A DNA stretch of 64,000 nucleotides from Candidatus Aminicenans sakinawicola JGI OTU-1 (GCA_000493965.1 AWNV01000001.1:67918-131917); one strand, 5' to 3'; shown: positions 1 through 9,775, numbered from the stretch's first letter. The notes: generated from the letters alone by a model not told the origin. Program-made: numbers and translations.

Positions 1-2
1 AT

Positions 3-311
3 ACAAGTCTAATGTTGCCTCTTTTAAGAAAGGAGACATCGCATGTTTATCACCTTTTTGTCATCCGGTCTAAAAAACGTGATATATTGTTTTCTTTCTT
101 AAGAGAAAAGAGTATTGGAGTATCAATCCATTATCCTGTTCCTATACATCTTCAGCCGGCTTACAGCCATTTTGGAAACAGAGAGCTTCTTCCAGAAACA
201 GAAAAGGTTACAAAGGAGATTCTCTCACTGCCCATTTTCCCGGAATTAAAGACATCTGAAGTTAAACAGATAACACATGCCATAAAAGAATTTGAATCTA
301 ATGGAGGGTAG
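3..311 (+). CDS. DegT/DnrJ/EryC1-family sugar aminotransferase, C-terminal fragment (cut by window edge)
   Basis: The reading frame is open to the left edge, so only the last hundred or so residues are present. They match the C-terminal small domain of PLP-dependent nucleotide-sugar aminotransferases (DegT/DnrJ/EryC1/StrS family). The segments VYHLFVIRS, SIGVSIHYPVPIHLQPAY and LSLPIFPELK are typical of that domain. The family transfers an amino group to a keto-sugar nucleotide in the cytoplasm. The catalytic lysine lies in the missing part. The gene is followed directly by an RmlC-like cupin whose start overlaps or touches its stop, so the two are probably co-translated. Family assignment is confident; the substrate is unknown. 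Confidence 0.85.
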   Translation, partial: TSLMLPLLRKETSHVYHLFVIRSKKRDILFSFLREKSIGVSIHYPVPIHLQPAYSHFGNRELLPETEKVTKEILSLPIFPELKTSEVKQITHAIKEFESNGG

Positions 312-315
312 AACT

Positions 316-771
316 GTGATCGAGGGAGTTATTATAAAAGAAATTAAGAGTCACATTGACGAGAGGGGATTTTTCAGTGAGATCCTTCGTGTAAATGAGG
401 ATTTTCATCCAGGCGATATTGGTCAGATTAGCCATTCTTTTGTTAAAAAGGGAGTTCTTAAAGCCTGGCATATGCATACATTTCAATCACAGTGGAATTA
501 TGTGGTATGCGGATTGATCAAAGTAGCTTTACACGATACTCGCAAAGAATCACCCACTTTTCACCAGACAATTGAGCTTTTAACTGGTGATGATCAAGCT
601 CCAAAAGTTTACTTTTTCCCTCCTGGAGTTGCGCATGGGTATATTTGTTTAAAGAGCCCTATGCATATTATCTATGTTACATCCGGAGTTTATGATATTT
701 CTGATGAAGTCCGTATTCCTCATAATGATCCAGATATTGGGTATGATTGGCTGAAGAACAAAATAACATAA
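316..771 (+). CDS. RmlC-like cupin, dTDP-4-dehydrorhamnose 3,5-epimerase family
   Basis: A short (about 151 residue) cupin of the dTDP-4-keto-6-deoxyhexose 3,5-epimerase family. These enzymes epimerise keto-sugar nucleotides in the cytoplasm. Visible motifs are DERGFFSEIL near the N-terminus, AWHMH, and FFPPGVAHGY in the barrel. I chose the GTG at 316 because GGAGGG lies 7 bases upstream and the resulting N-terminus (MIEGV) aligns with MIDGV of the paralogue at 54094. ATG 301 and TTG 292 are in-frame alternatives. The canonical RGLHxQ block is replaced by KAWHMHTFQ, so activity on dTDP-4-dehydrorhamnose is not certain. It sits between an aminotransferase and three epimerase/dehydratases, which suggests a dedicated nucleotide-sugar pathway. 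Confidence 0.8.
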   Translation: MIEGVIIKEIKSHIDERGFFSEILRVNEDFHPGDIGQISHSFVKKGVLKAWHMHTFQSQWNYVVCGLIKVALHDTRKESPTFHQTIELLTGDDQAPKVYFFPPGVAHGYICLKSPMHIIYVTSGVYDISDEVRIPHNDPDIGYDWLKNKIT

Positions 772-779
772 TAAATAAG

Positions 780-1757
780 ATGTTATCCTATTTTTGCGGA
801 AAAAAAATTTTAATAACAGGGGGAAATGGTTATATTGCGTCTAACTTAGTTCACAAACTTAAAAATATCGACTGCACTATTGTCCGAGCAGATAGAGCTT
901 TTGATACACCCACAATAAACGGAAGAGCAAGCATAAGGGATGTGATTGGAGATATTAAGGATAAAAGTTTTTTTGAGGGAGTCTTGGAAAGTATTGATAT
1001 TGTGTATCATTTTGCTGCACAGACCAGTCTATATCAAGCAGAAAAGAACCCTATGGACGATTTTTCAGTTAATGTTGTTCCGATGCTTAATTTACTGGAA
1101 ACTTGTCGATATAGAGGGTGGAAGCCAGCCATTATTTTCTCCGGCACTGTTACTGAGGTAGGTATTCCTAAGAATTTACCGGTTAATGAGACTTGCTGTG
1201 ACTGTCCGGTTTCTATATATGATATGCATAAATTGATGGCTGAAAATTATTTAAAATATTATTCCAAGCGGGGAATTGTGTTTGGTACGGTTTTGCGTTT
1301 GGCGAATGTATATGGGCCTGGCCCTAAGAGCAGCAGTAGTGACCGAGGCGTGCTGAATATGATGATTAGAAAGGCACTGGCAGAAGAACCTTTAAATATC
1401 TACGGCACAGGGGAATATTTAAGGGATTATATATTTGTAGAAGATGTAGTGCGGGCGTTTCTTGAAGCCGCTATTCATAAGGATCAAGTAAATGAGAAAT
1501 ATTTTATTATTGGCAGCGGAGAGGGGATAAAACTCAGTCAGGCTGTAAATCTTGTTGCAGATAGAGCTGCTTTAAAAACAGGAAAGAGAGTGCCAGTCAG
1601 GCATGTTGATCCTCCATCCATTCTGCATCCAGTTGAGTTTCGAAATTTTATTGCGGATCCGAAGTTATTTATGAATTCTACAGATTGGAAAATAAATTTT
1701 TCTTTGATCAAAGGAATAGACTGTACTATTGACTATTTTTCAGGCGCTAAAATATAA
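780..1757 (+). CDS. NAD-dependent epimerase/dehydratase (extended SDR)
   Basis: Extended short-chain dehydrogenase of the nucleotide-sugar epimerase/dehydratase family. The Rossmann motif ILITGGNGYIASN is at the N-terminus. YDMHK provides the catalytic Tyr-x-x-x-Lys, and LRLANVYGPG and LRDYIFVEDVVRA are typical of GalE/WcaG-like enzymes. An ATG at 780 gives a start just before the Rossmann fold; a TTG at 747 would overlap the previous gene and is less likely. It is the first of three consecutive SDR genes, probably in one transcript with the cupin upstream. The substrate cannot be told from sequence. Confidence 0.85.
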   Translation: MLSYFCGKKILITGGNGYIASNLVHKLKNIDCTIVRADRAFDTPTINGRASIRDVIGDIKDKSFFEGVLESIDIVYHFAAQTSLYQAEKNPMDDFSVNVVPMLNLLETCRYRGWKPAIIFSGTVTEVGIPKNLPVNETCCDCPVSIYDMHKLMAENYLKYYSKRGIVFGTVLRLANVYGPGPKSSSSDRGVLNMMIRKALAEEPLNIYGTGEYLRDYIFVEDVVRAFLEAAIHKDQVNEKYFIIGSGEGIKLSQAVNLVADRAALKTGKRVPVRHVDPPSILHPVEFRNFIADPKLFMNSTDWKINFSLIKGIDCTIDYFSGAKI

Positions 1758-1845
1758 TAGCAAAAAAGATGCTATTGAAAAAACAGAATATATATTTATT
1801 TTATTGAAGAGAGCTATTGTATTAAATCAATAAAAGTGATTAAAG

Positions 1846-2865
1846 ATGCTAAAAAGAATTGAGAAAAATAACATATCACTTCCTTCCTTAAAAGGCAGAA
1901 GAGTTCTTATCACAGGAGGGTTAGGTTTTATAGGAAGCAATCTGGCACATAAATGTGTAGAGTTAGGGGCTGAAGTCACAATTTTTGATGTTTTAGATCC
2001 CCGGTCAGGAGGAAATCTATATAATATTCAGGGAATTCAGGATTCAGTAGAACTGCAATATTTTAACATTCTCGACTTTGGCCAAGTATCTCAAAGTGTA
2101 ATAAAGAAGGATATTATTTTTAACTGTGCAGCATCAACATCTCATCCTTTTTCTATGATAGAGCCATGGATCGATCTGGATATAAACAGTAAAGGAGTGA
2201 TTAATTTACTTGAGGCAATTCGTCGTTTTAACAGAGAGGTGAAGTTTATACATTTGGGTACAAGCACTCAGTTAGGAAAGCTACAATTTCAACCAGCAGA
2301 TGAAAATCATCCTGAATTTCCTACTGATATCTATTCTGCAAACAAATGTGTTTCGGAAAAGTATACTTTGATATATTCAAGAGCAAGGCAGATATGTGGT
2401 TCTGTCCTTAGGCTGACGAATGTTTATGGCCCGAGAGCTAGTATACACAGCCCGGAGTTTACATTTAACAATTTTTTTATTGGATTGGCCTTACAAGGGA
2501 AAGAAATTACAGTATATGGTGATGGCAGCCAATTGCGAAACATAATTTTTGTTGATGATGTTGTTGAGGCTCTTATCCTTGCGTCCCAGTGTTCAAAGAT
2601 AAATAATGAAACATTTTTTGTAGCCGGAGATTTTCATTACAGCATCTCAAATATTGCAGAAGAGATAGTGAAACATATGAAGAGAGGAAAAGTAAAATAT
2701 GTGGAATGGCCAAAAGACAGAAAATCAATCGATTTTGGAGATGCCATAATAAGTAATCAGAAGATCAAAAAAGTATTAAATTGGACTCCTCGAACTGATT
2801 TTAAAACTGGTTTAATTAAGACTAGGGATTATTATAAAAATTGTTTGGAAGAATATTTGAGGTGA
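1846..2865 (+). CDS. NAD-dependent epimerase/dehydratase (GalE-like)
   Basis: Second extended SDR of the tandem trio. It has VLITGGLGFIGSN near residue 20, the YSANK active-site motif, LRLTNVYGPRA, and a C-terminal substrate domain with YGDGSQLRNIIFVDDVVEA. Length (339 residues) fits UDP-glucose 4-epimerase/4,6-dehydratase relatives. An N-terminal extension of about 18 residues precedes the NAD-binding fold. An 88-base gap separates it from the previous gene, and only four bases separate it from the next, so genes 1846 and 2870 are probably co-translated. It should act on a nucleotide sugar in the cytoplasm; which one is unknown. Confidence 0.85.
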   Translation: MLKRIEKNNISLPSLKGRRVLITGGLGFIGSNLAHKCVELGAEVTIFDVLDPRSGGNLYNIQGIQDSVELQYFNILDFGQVSQSVIKKDIIFNCAASTSHPFSMIEPWIDLDINSKGVINLLEAIRRFNREVKFIHLGTSTQLGKLQFQPADENHPEFPTDIYSANKCVSEKYTLIYSRARQICGSVLRLTNVYGPRASIHSPEFTFNNFFIGLALQGKEITVYGDGSQLRNIIFVDDVVEALILASQCSKINNETFFVAGDFHYSISNIAEEIVKHMKRGKVKYVEWPKDRKSIDFGDAIISNQKIKKVLNWTPRTDFKTGLIKTRDYYKNCLEEYLR

Positions 2866-2869
2866 TATT

Positions 2870-3802
2870 ATGAAAATTGTGATTACTGGAGCTTTGGGGC
2901 ATATAGGCTCAAAAGTTATCCGGGAAATCCCAGAAACTTTCCAAGAACCTGAAATTGTTATGATCGATAATATGTTGACTCAACGCTACTGTTCTTTGTT
3001 TAACTTACCTGCTCGCGGGAAATATTCTTTTATAGAAGCAGATGTATTAAATATGGAACTATGCCCCATTATTGAGGGAGCTGATTTTGTCCTGCATTTG
3101 GCTGCTATTACTGATGCCACAAGCAGTTTTAAAAACAAAGATCAGGTTGAAAATGTCAATTATAAAACAACAGTGAGGGTTTCCGAGGCTTGTAATGAAG
3201 TTGGATGCCCCATGATCCATTTTTCAACAACCAGCGTATATGGCACCCAACAAAACGTTGTAGATGAAGATTGTTCTCCTGAGGAACTACGGCCACAAAG
3301 CCCCTATGCAGAGACAAAATTGAGGGAAGAACAATTTTTGCAAAATTTTGGCGCAGCAGAAAATTTGGATTTTTTAATATGTCGTTTTGGAACAATATGT
3401 GGGATTTCTCCTGGGATTCGCTTTCATACAGCGGTGAATAAATTCTGCTGGCAGGCTGTTATGAAGCAGCCGCTTTCTGTATGGCGGACAGCTTTATTTC
3501 AAAAGCGTCCCTATTTGGTTCTGAGTGATGCAGTGAAAGCCATTATATTTATAATTAAAAACAACTTGTTTGATAAAAGGATTTATAATGTCCTATCAGA
3601 AAATAGGACAGTACATTCCATTATTCAATGTATAAAACAATATATTCCCCAGTTAAATATTCAATATGTAAATGCCGAGATCATGAATCAGTTATCTTAT
3701 GAAGTCTCAAACCTGCGCTTCAAAGAACAAGGATTTGAATTTTCAGGGAGTGTAGATAAAAGTATTCAAGAAACGATTCAATTACTTTTAACTGTGAAAT
3801 AA
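2870..3802 (+). CDS. NAD-dependent epimerase/dehydratase
   Basis: Third extended SDR of the trio. IVITGALGHIGSKV is the nucleotide-binding motif, HFSTTSVYGT the serine/threonine strand, and YAETK the catalytic Tyr-x-x-x-Lys. It starts four bases after the previous stop. The 3' end overlaps the end of the convergent minus-strand membrane protein gene by 25 bases. The C-terminal half is divergent from GalE, so it may be a reductase or a dehydratase rather than an epimerase. Likely role: a late step in the nucleotide-sugar pathway that begins at the window edge. Confidence 0.8.
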   Translation: MKIVITGALGHIGSKVIREIPETFQEPEIVMIDNMLTQRYCSLFNLPARGKYSFIEADVLNMELCPIIEGADFVLHLAAITDATSSFKNKDQVENVNYKTTVRVSEACNEVGCPMIHFSTTSVYGTQQNVVDEDCSPEELRPQSPYAETKLREEQFLQNFGAAENLDFLICRFGTICGISPGIRFHTAVNKFCWQAVMKQPLSVWRTALFQKRPYLVLSDAVKAIIFIIKNNLFDKRIYNVLSENRTVHSIIQCIKQYIPQLNIQYVNAEIMNQLSYEVSNLRFKEQGFEFSGSVDKSIQETIQLLLTVK

Positions 3803-6435
3803 ACATCCGGTTTTCTATTCTTAATGGTTGTAATCAGAAATAGAAAAAAATAAGATGCATATGATAGAGCCTTTAAATAGAATGTTATAAAATCAACCTT
3901 ATGATAAAATTCTACAGTATGAAGACCTGGAGGTAAATTAATCCCCATGAAACCGCCTTCTAACACTTCTATCTTTCCAGGCACTTTATCTGTTCTTACT
4001 TTCCAATATTTATCATTGAACATTTCAAAATATAGAAATCTCCTAAAGCTTGTGTCTACTTTAATCCGCAGGTAATCTCCTCTAAATTCTTCAATTTTAA
4101 TATCTCTCAATATTTTTTGGAAGCTTATAACTATTTTTTGCGGTCTATAATCCCTGCTTAAGGAAATATTTAGAGTTTTTGCTTTCTCATAGTTTAGTTG
4201 GTACTGGCCTGCTTCGTAAAAATCATTATACCAAGTTTCTTTCAGAAGTTTATTATTGGACATAACCGAGATGTATATCCTGGTATCACTATAGGAATTA
4301 GTTGAATAATAATATGGAATTTGAGGATGAACCAGCTTATATATGTTTATACCATACCTATCAAGGCTGCGGTGCAACTTAAATGCGGAAAAAGGGAAAG
4401 TCAAAACAGTCTCATCTTTTTCAGGATAGTAAATATGATCCAAAAAACTGCTTAAGTCAATATACTCTTGGTGGATTATTTTCTTATAGAAAGCATTCAT
4501 AATTTCTTTATTTTTTACCAAACCGATTATCGGCTTATGCAATACCTTTTTTTTGATCTCTGCGTCAGGGATAGCATCTATACCTTTATAGAAAGGGAGC
4601 AGTTTTTTGTATGTTAGATCAACTAGATTCAATTCCGAAAACACCTTGCTGTATACAGTAAGATATCCCCTACATGTATCTATACGGTACTGCTTTGATA
4701 AATAACTAATAAAGGGTTCGAAGGAAGTATCTCGTGGCAACGAACTATCTTCCTTTCTTAATGGAGGAAGAGAGTATGGCTTCCAATAATCGACTTTGCG
4801 GTAGTAGTTACTTGTGTAATAGTAGTTCATCATTAGTTGAGAGAAGATGAGCATACCGAGAATCGGAAGTAGCATGTTTTTTCTCCATTTTTTATTTATG
4901 TTTGACTCTATAAAATACATGGCTAGAATCATCAGTATTAGCAACCCAAATATCTGTATCAAAAAGGTGATCCAATTACCTGAATTCGAGCCGAGGATAA
5001 TCAGAGTGAAGGAAGTGAAGCGATGTATATATCTCTGGGAGAGTGGACCTGCAAGGAAGGGAACAAGAATAAAAATAATCAATACCAAACTATATATTCT
5101 AGATTTCTTCGTTAAAATCTTCCCTGTTTTACGCAAATTATCAAAAATACTATTTATCCCATATCCAATTAACACGATCAATGGTAATGCTGCATAATCA
5201 AATAAATAATTAATCCACCGTGTCTTTCTGAAAATTTCAAGTTGATAAAACAATTTATATAGCCATGATTCACTTCCCATGCCGATATAAAATAACAATA
5301 GGAATAGAGACAAAAATAAATACTTTAATTTATTTTTTGAGAAGAGCAGGGCCATGCCAATAAAAAAAAGGCCTATGGATCCAATATAGGCACTCTGAGC
5401 CATTCTATCGTAGCCTTGTGTCTCTACAGGGTAGACATACTGCACTATGTCTTGTGGTTTGTAATCTACTGCCTCAGAAAGCAGAATGTATTGTCTATCG
5501 CTCCCTCCCCAACTCATGGGATTTGTATAAAAATCACTGAGGGATGGTAACATTAAAAGCATCGGCAATGAGATTATGAGGAATGAAATAAAAAGGGAAA
5601 AAAAGTTAAAAGCATTGCCCTTGATAAAAATTAATGAATCCTTTGTTATTTTTTTCAGAATACATACGAAATCATTAGATTTTTTGTATTCTATGATTCT
5701 CATAATGAGTAAGTAACTTATCAGGATGAAAACGAAAGTCGTGATATAAAAAAAGGCATGTATCATCATTCTACCGGAATACAATATCTGGCCAAGCAAA
5801 AAACCTTGAATAACATAAATATAAATAGAAGCCTTTTTATTTGATAAAAATATTTTGATAAAAAATAGTGAAATCCAAGGAATAAACATAAATGCTGTTA
5901 ATACATTATGTACTGCTTCAAGAAGGGAGAGTGACCAACCACTGAAGATAACAAATAGAAGTGTACAAAACACAACCCTTTTATCTTTAATAAGATGCTT
6001 TAATAGAAAATAAAAACCACCTATGAAAATAAAGAAGTAACATAAGTAAATAATATATATCTTATAAATTACGTGCACATCTAAATCGACTCCAATTGTC
6101 CGGAAAAAACGCATTATTTGCAGATAGCCCAAGAAGATAGGTGAATTGATACAGTTTATATAAGAATACATAAGGAAGTTATGACCACCTATCACATAAG
6201 GTTCCCACGTTGGAATTTTTCCATAATTCATAAAATAACTTATTTGAAATGAGAAAGTACCATAGTCATTGGTAGCATCAGCGAATTCAAGCCGATTGAA
6301 GTGATTTGAACCGATAAAGAAGTGATAGACAAGCAGTAAGAAAATAAGTGGAACAAGTTTCCTTGCGGTCTTGGTGAATTGCTCCTTAATTTTCCTCAAT
6401 TTCTCTCGGCTGACATTTTTGGATGAGTGTATCAC
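3778..6435 (-). CDS. YfhO-like polytopic membrane protein, putative GT-C type glycosyltransferase
   Basis: A large (885 residue) integral membrane protein resembling the bacterial YfhO family, whose members are thought to transfer sugars from polyprenyl-phosphate donors outside the membrane. After one N-terminal membrane segment comes a loop with an Asp (FADATNDYG) and the segment PTWEPYVIGGHNF, as in YfhO and GT-C proteins. About ten further hydrophobic segments follow. A C-terminal soluble domain has the family ending DKYWKV...GFMGINLPPGLHTVEFYH plus a last membrane helix. The start is GTG at 6435. It is transcribed against its neighbours and overlaps the 3' end of the SDR gene at 2870. A second family member lies at 46084. 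Acceptor and sugar are unknown. Confidence 0.7.
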   Translation of the reverse strand: MIHSSKNVSREKLRKIKEQFTKTARKLVPLIFLLLVYHFFIGSNHFNRLEFADATNDYGTFSFQISYFMNYGKIPTWEPYVIGGHNFLMYSYINCINSPIFLGYLQIMRFFRTIGVDLDVHVIYKIYIIYLCYFFIFIGGFYFLLKHLIKDKRVVFCTLLFVIFSGWSLSLLEAVHNVLTAFMFIPWISLFFIKIFLSNKKASIYIYVIQGFLLGQILYSGRMMIHAFFYITTFVFILISYLLIMRIIEYKKSNDFVCILKKITKDSLIFIKGNAFNFFSLFISFLIISLPMLLMLPSLSDFYTNPMSWGGSDRQYILLSEAVDYKPQDIVQYVYPVETQGYDRMAQSAYIGSIGLFFIGMALLFSKNKLKYLFLSLFLLLFYIGMGSESWLYKLFYQLEIFRKTRWINYLFDYAALPLIVLIGYGINSIFDNLRKTGKILTKKSRIYSLVLIIFILVPFLAGPLSQRYIHRFTSFTLIILGSNSGNWITFLIQIFGLLILMILAMYFIESNINKKWRKNMLLPILGMLIFSQLMMNYYYTSNYYRKVDYWKPYSLPPLRKEDSSLPRDTSFEPFISYLSKQYRIDTCRGYLTVYSKVFSELNLVDLTYKKLLPFYKGIDAIPDAEIKKKVLHKPIIGLVKNKEIMNAFYKKIIHQEYIDLSSFLDHIYYPEKDETVLTFPFSAFKLHRSLDRYGINIYKLVHPQIPYYYSTNSYSDTRIYISVMSNNKLLKETWYNDFYEAGQYQLNYEKAKTLNISLSRDYRPQKIVISFQKILRDIKIEEFRGDYLRIKVDTSFRRFLYFEMFNDKYWKVRTDKVPGKIEVLEGGFMGINLPPGLHTVEFYHKVDFITFYLKALSYASYFFLFLITTIKNRKPDVYFTVKSN

Positions 6436-6641
6436 ACGAAAAACGACTTAGGCAACTACTTTATAATGCAACATACAAAGTAATAGTTACTTTAGCAGCC
6501 ATTTTAAAGCTTGATTGAGAATCTGAATTTATATTACGATGATAGTGCGAACTTGTCGCTCAAAAAATCATCTGAGAAATCAAAAACCATTTGTCGACGC
6601 ACAGAAAATTAATTTGATTCCAATGTGGTTTTCATTTTAAA

Positions 6642-7448
6642 ATGAGGGGGCAAAGAAAATCTTTCATGGCTAAAGATGGCAATATATCTTATTCTCGGAA
6701 AGGGAAACATAAGTACTTAGAGGAAATAAATGATGCCATCTTGAGGCAGATCCCAATTAATACGACGCACAATAAACGTATGGTGTTGGATGTTGGTTGT
6801 GGTATGGGCGCCCTTGCTGAGGCGATACAGAATAAAGGTTATATTGTATGGGGTATAGACTTAAACGAAGAGGCAACCCAAATAGCCGCAAAGCGAATTG
6901 AAAAAATTATCAATGTTGATTTAACGGACATCACTTCTATAAAAGCAGAAATAGGAAATCAATGTTTTGACTATTTAGTTTTTGCCGATATTTTAGAACA
7001 TATCTATGACCCTTCGAATATCCTAAAGGAGTATTTAGCACTTTTAAGAAATGGGGGTTATGTCCTAGTTTCTTTACCAAATACAGTAGCATGGACCAAT
7101 AGAATTAAGTTCTTATTAGGTAAATTTGAATATGCCGACACAGGCATTATGGATAGGGATCACATAAGGTTTTTTACATTTAAAACTGCAAAACGCCTAG
7201 TAACTTCTGCTGGGTGTTCCGTCATCAAGGTTGATTATATACCCTATTTTGTTAGAATTGCCCAGCCAATATTCAAAAAGATTCTTTTAAAAGGTAAAAA
7301 AGCAGAGGATACTGACAGGCGGCAATTACTAGACTCTCCATATTATAAATGGTATATGAAATATATAAATCCCATAGAGTATTTTTTAGGTTACTTTTGT
7401 AAATCTTTATTTGCTTTTAAAATGATAATTGTAGGTAAAAAATTATAA
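6642..7448 (+). CDS. Class I SAM-dependent methyltransferase
   Basis: Rossmann-type methyltransferase of about 268 residues. Motif I is VLDVGCGMGALAEA. DYLVFADILEHIYDP is the post-II region and GGYVLVSLPNT a later strand, matching the UbiG/Methyltransf_23 type common in glycan clusters. It would methylate a sugar or glycan end from S-adenosylmethionine in the cytoplasm. Two in-frame starts exist (6642, and ATG 6666 giving MAKDG); neither has a clear ribosome site. It begins after a 206-base gap diverging from the YfhO gene, so a promoter is expected there. It leads a run of GT2, membrane GT, epimerase and nucleotidyltransferase genes. Confidence 0.85.
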   Translation: MRGQRKSFMAKDGNISYSRKGKHKYLEEINDAILRQIPINTTHNKRMVLDVGCGMGALAEAIQNKGYIVWGIDLNEEATQIAAKRIEKIINVDLTDITSIKAEIGNQCFDYLVFADILEHIYDPSNILKEYLALLRNGGYVLVSLPNTVAWTNRIKFLLGKFEYADTGIMDRDHIRFFTFKTAKRLVTSAGCSVIKVDYIPYFVRIAQPIFKKILLKGKKAEDTDRRQLLDSPYYKWYMKYINPIEYFLGYFCKSLFAFKMIIVGKKL

Positions 7449-7462
7449 AATCAGAGTTGTTT

Positions 7463-8221
7463 ATGGATGCTAAACTTCATATAAATGAAGAAGTCGATGA
7501 TTCTGTAAGTGTTATCATTAGTGCTTATAATGAGGTTGAGACTATTGAACAGGAAATTCGTTCTTACTATAAAACAGTTGTGTCACAAATTCCCGGATCA
7601 GAGTTAATTGTGGCTGAAGATGGTAGTACCGATGGAACAAAACAAATTATATCTCGTCTTGTGAATGAGCTCAATATTATCCATTCTACCGCTATGGTAC
7701 GTAAAGGCTACGCGCTTGCATTACGAGATGCTGTCAATTTAACAAAATGTCCTTATATTTTCCTAAGCGATGCAGGTAATAAACACAATCCTAAAGATTT
7801 TTGGAGACTTTATCCATTCCGTAATGAATTTGGACATGTCATTGGAATAAAAAGTAATCGTACAGATCAATTGTATAGGCAATTTCTTACTTGGGGCTAC
7901 AATAAATTTATATCTTTTTACTTTGGCATTAAAGTTAGGGATGCTGATAGCGGATTTCATATTTTAAAACAAGAAATAGCAAAAAAAGTTTTTAATGAAG
8001 AGTGGATCAATAAAGATCTCATAGCTTCAGAGATAACATTGCGAATTATATATAGTGGTGTTCCAGTAAAAGAAGTGCCAATTTCTTATGGTCAAAGAAA
8101 AGGAGAATCACGAGGATTGCCGCTGAACAGGATACCAGGTGTTATTTTAAGAGTTTTATATAATTTTTCTAAGCTTAAAAGAACATTATCAGATCCAAGC
8201 TATAAAAAGTCATATGAATAA
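7463..8221 (+). CDS. Glycosyltransferase family 2 (DPM1-like)
   Basis: GT-A fold glycosyltransferase family 2. VSVIISAYNEVETIEQEI begins the fold, VAEDGSTDGT supplies the nucleotide-binding Asp, and LSDAGNKHNP takes the place of the usual DxD. RDADSGFHILKQ matches the region seen in dolichyl-phosphate-mannose synthase-like enzymes. No membrane helices follow, so it may make a polyprenyl-phosphate sugar or act directly on a lipid acceptor. I start at ATG 7463 because it follows CAGAG; TTG 7457 is an alternative. The next gene is a membrane glycosyltransferase that would use a polyprenyl-phosphate sugar, which fits a donor/acceptor pair. Confidence 0.85.
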   Translation: MDAKLHINEEVDDSVSVIISAYNEVETIEQEIRSYYKTVVSQIPGSELIVAEDGSTDGTKQIISRLVNELNIIHSTAMVRKGYALALRDAVNLTKCPYIFLSDAGNKHNPKDFWRLYPFRNEFGHVIGIKSNRTDQLYRQFLTWGYNKFISFYFGIKVRDADSGFHILKQEIAKKVFNEEWINKDLIASEITLRIIYSGVPVKEVPISYGQRKGESRGLPLNRIPGVILRVLYNFSKLKRTLSDPSYKKSYE

Positions 8222-8242
8222 TTGACATTAATAGAGTTGCAG

Positions 8243-9775
8243 ATGAAGAACAAATTTCTTTGTTTAATTATAGTTCTAGTCTTATTTATTGTCGCAATAT
8301 ATATTTTTCTTCCTATTAATCCATCAATCAAATACTGGTTAGATACTGATGGAACTGGTTTTTTTTACATTGGGCAGCTAATACTAGATGGAAAAGCACC
8401 TTATGTTGATGTTTGGGATCATAAGCCACCAGGAATTCACTTTATTTATGCTTTGGCAATATTACTTGGTAATGGTAGATGGGGTATATGGTTTTTGGGA
8501 ATGATAAGTTTGTTTGTCTCATCACTTTTGGGATTTAAATTGATATTGAGATTTTACGGTATATTTCCTGCAATGAGTGCCACAATAATGTATTTTTCTG
8601 GATTTAATATACTGCGGAAGGGGGCTGATTATCCTGAAGTATTCGTATTACCTCTTCAATTCGCTATCCTATATCTATTTATAAGCTCTGAACGCAAAAA
8701 ATCCTTTTCTTTCAAGTATATGGCTATTGGTTTCATATCTGCTTTATGTTTTATCCTCAAACAAACATTGATTGGAATACCTTTATCTGTATTGATTTAT
8801 TGGTTTTTTGTAAATAAGTCCTACAAAGATTTGTCCACGGTTATGGTTCGTATAGCTGGATTTTTCATAGGATTTGTATTTGGATTACTACCTGTATTCA
8901 GCTATTTAATTTACAAAGGTGCTATGAAGAGTTTTTGGAATAATACTGTCATATACAATATTTCGTACGTCGGGACATCAGTTTTAGATAAGGTTAGATC
9001 AATTTATAGACTTTTAAGATCATTAACCGATTCCTTTTTGCCAGTTCTGGCAATCCCTACATGGTTTGTCTCAATTATAACTTTAGGACGTCGTAAAGAA
9101 CTTGATAAATCAGAGAAATTACCGCTAATTTATCTGATTCTTATAAGTTTACCTGTAGAGATATTTTTGGCTGGTATTAGTGGAAGAACATTTAAACATT
9201 ATTTTTTGCCATTATTACCTACCTTGATGATACTTGCAGGATTCTTTTTCTACAAAGTACTTTCATTTGATAAAACGCAATTATTAACAAAAGGTATTAA
9301 AGAAAGAGGTATCTTTTTTAAAATTTGGATGGTTTCATTTATAACATTATTCATTTTAGTATATCTAATTAGAGGAAATATTGGTGAGATTCATGATCGT
9401 GCTGCCAAATATAATCAATATGACAAGAAGTACGGTCAGTTAATCAAATATATAGAAAAAACCACAAGTTTAGATGATTACATTTGTTTTTTGGGGGAAA
9501 GAGTAACGTTTAATAACATAACCGGGAGGAAGTATCCAACTCGATTTATTAATTATTTTGAGAGACACAAGGAAGAATTTATGGATGATTTGAGAACAAA
9601 TAAACCTGAATTAATTGTTTTTAATAAGAAACCATATTGGGGATGGGGACTTTGGGGAGAATTTCCCTCTGAATTAATGGAAACATTAAAACCCTACTTA
9701 GATTTAAATTATATTCAAATTAAGCCTCTGAGTCTAAATGATTTTGCCATTTTTAGGTTAAGGCTAGAGAAATAA
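8243..9775 (+). CDS. GT39/ArnT-like membrane glycosyltransferase (GT-C fold)
   Basis: Polytopic membrane protein of about 510 residues with roughly ten hydrophobic segments. The first extracytoplasmic loop has DTDGTGFFYIGQLILDGK, then PYVDVWDHKPPG, which resembles the acidic loop of the PMT/ArnT (Dolichyl-phosphate-mannose-protein mannosyltransferase) superfamily. These enzymes move sugar from a polyprenyl phosphate to a target on the outer face of the inner membrane. The ATG at 8243 is preferred to TTG 8222 because it directly precedes the first membrane helix. The gene follows the DPM1-like GT2 closely. The acceptor could be lipid A, protein or the glycan itself. Confidence 0.75.
   Translation: MKNKFLCLIIVLVLFIVAIYIFLPINPSIKYWLDTDGTGFFYIGQLILDGKAPYVDVWDHKPPGIHFIYALAILLGNGRWGIWFLGMISLFVSSLLGFKLILRFYGIFPAMSATIMYFSGFNILRKGADYPEVFVLPLQFAILYLFISSERKKSFSFKYMAIGFISALCFILKQTLIGIPLSVLIYWFFVNKSYKDLSTVMVRIAGFFIGFVFGLLPVFSYLIYKGAMKSFWNNTVIYNISYVGTSVLDKVRSIYRLLRSLTDSFLPVLAIPTWFVSIITLGRRKELDKSEKLPLIYLILISLPVEIFLAGISGRTFKHYFLPLLPTLMILAGFFFYKVLSFDKTQLLTKGIKERGIFFKIWMVSFITLFILVYLIRGNIGEIHDRAAKYNQYDKKYGQLIKYIEKTTSLDDYICFLGERVTFNNITGRKYPTRFINYFERHKEEFMDDLRTNKPELIVFNKKPYWGWGLWGEFPSELMETLKPYLDLNYIQIKPLSLNDFAIFRLRLEK

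Noticed and set aside
4847..5197. Open frame of 116 codons on the plus strand inside the YfhO-like gene
   Set aside because: It is antisense to a membrane-protein gene and shows no motif or ribosome site.
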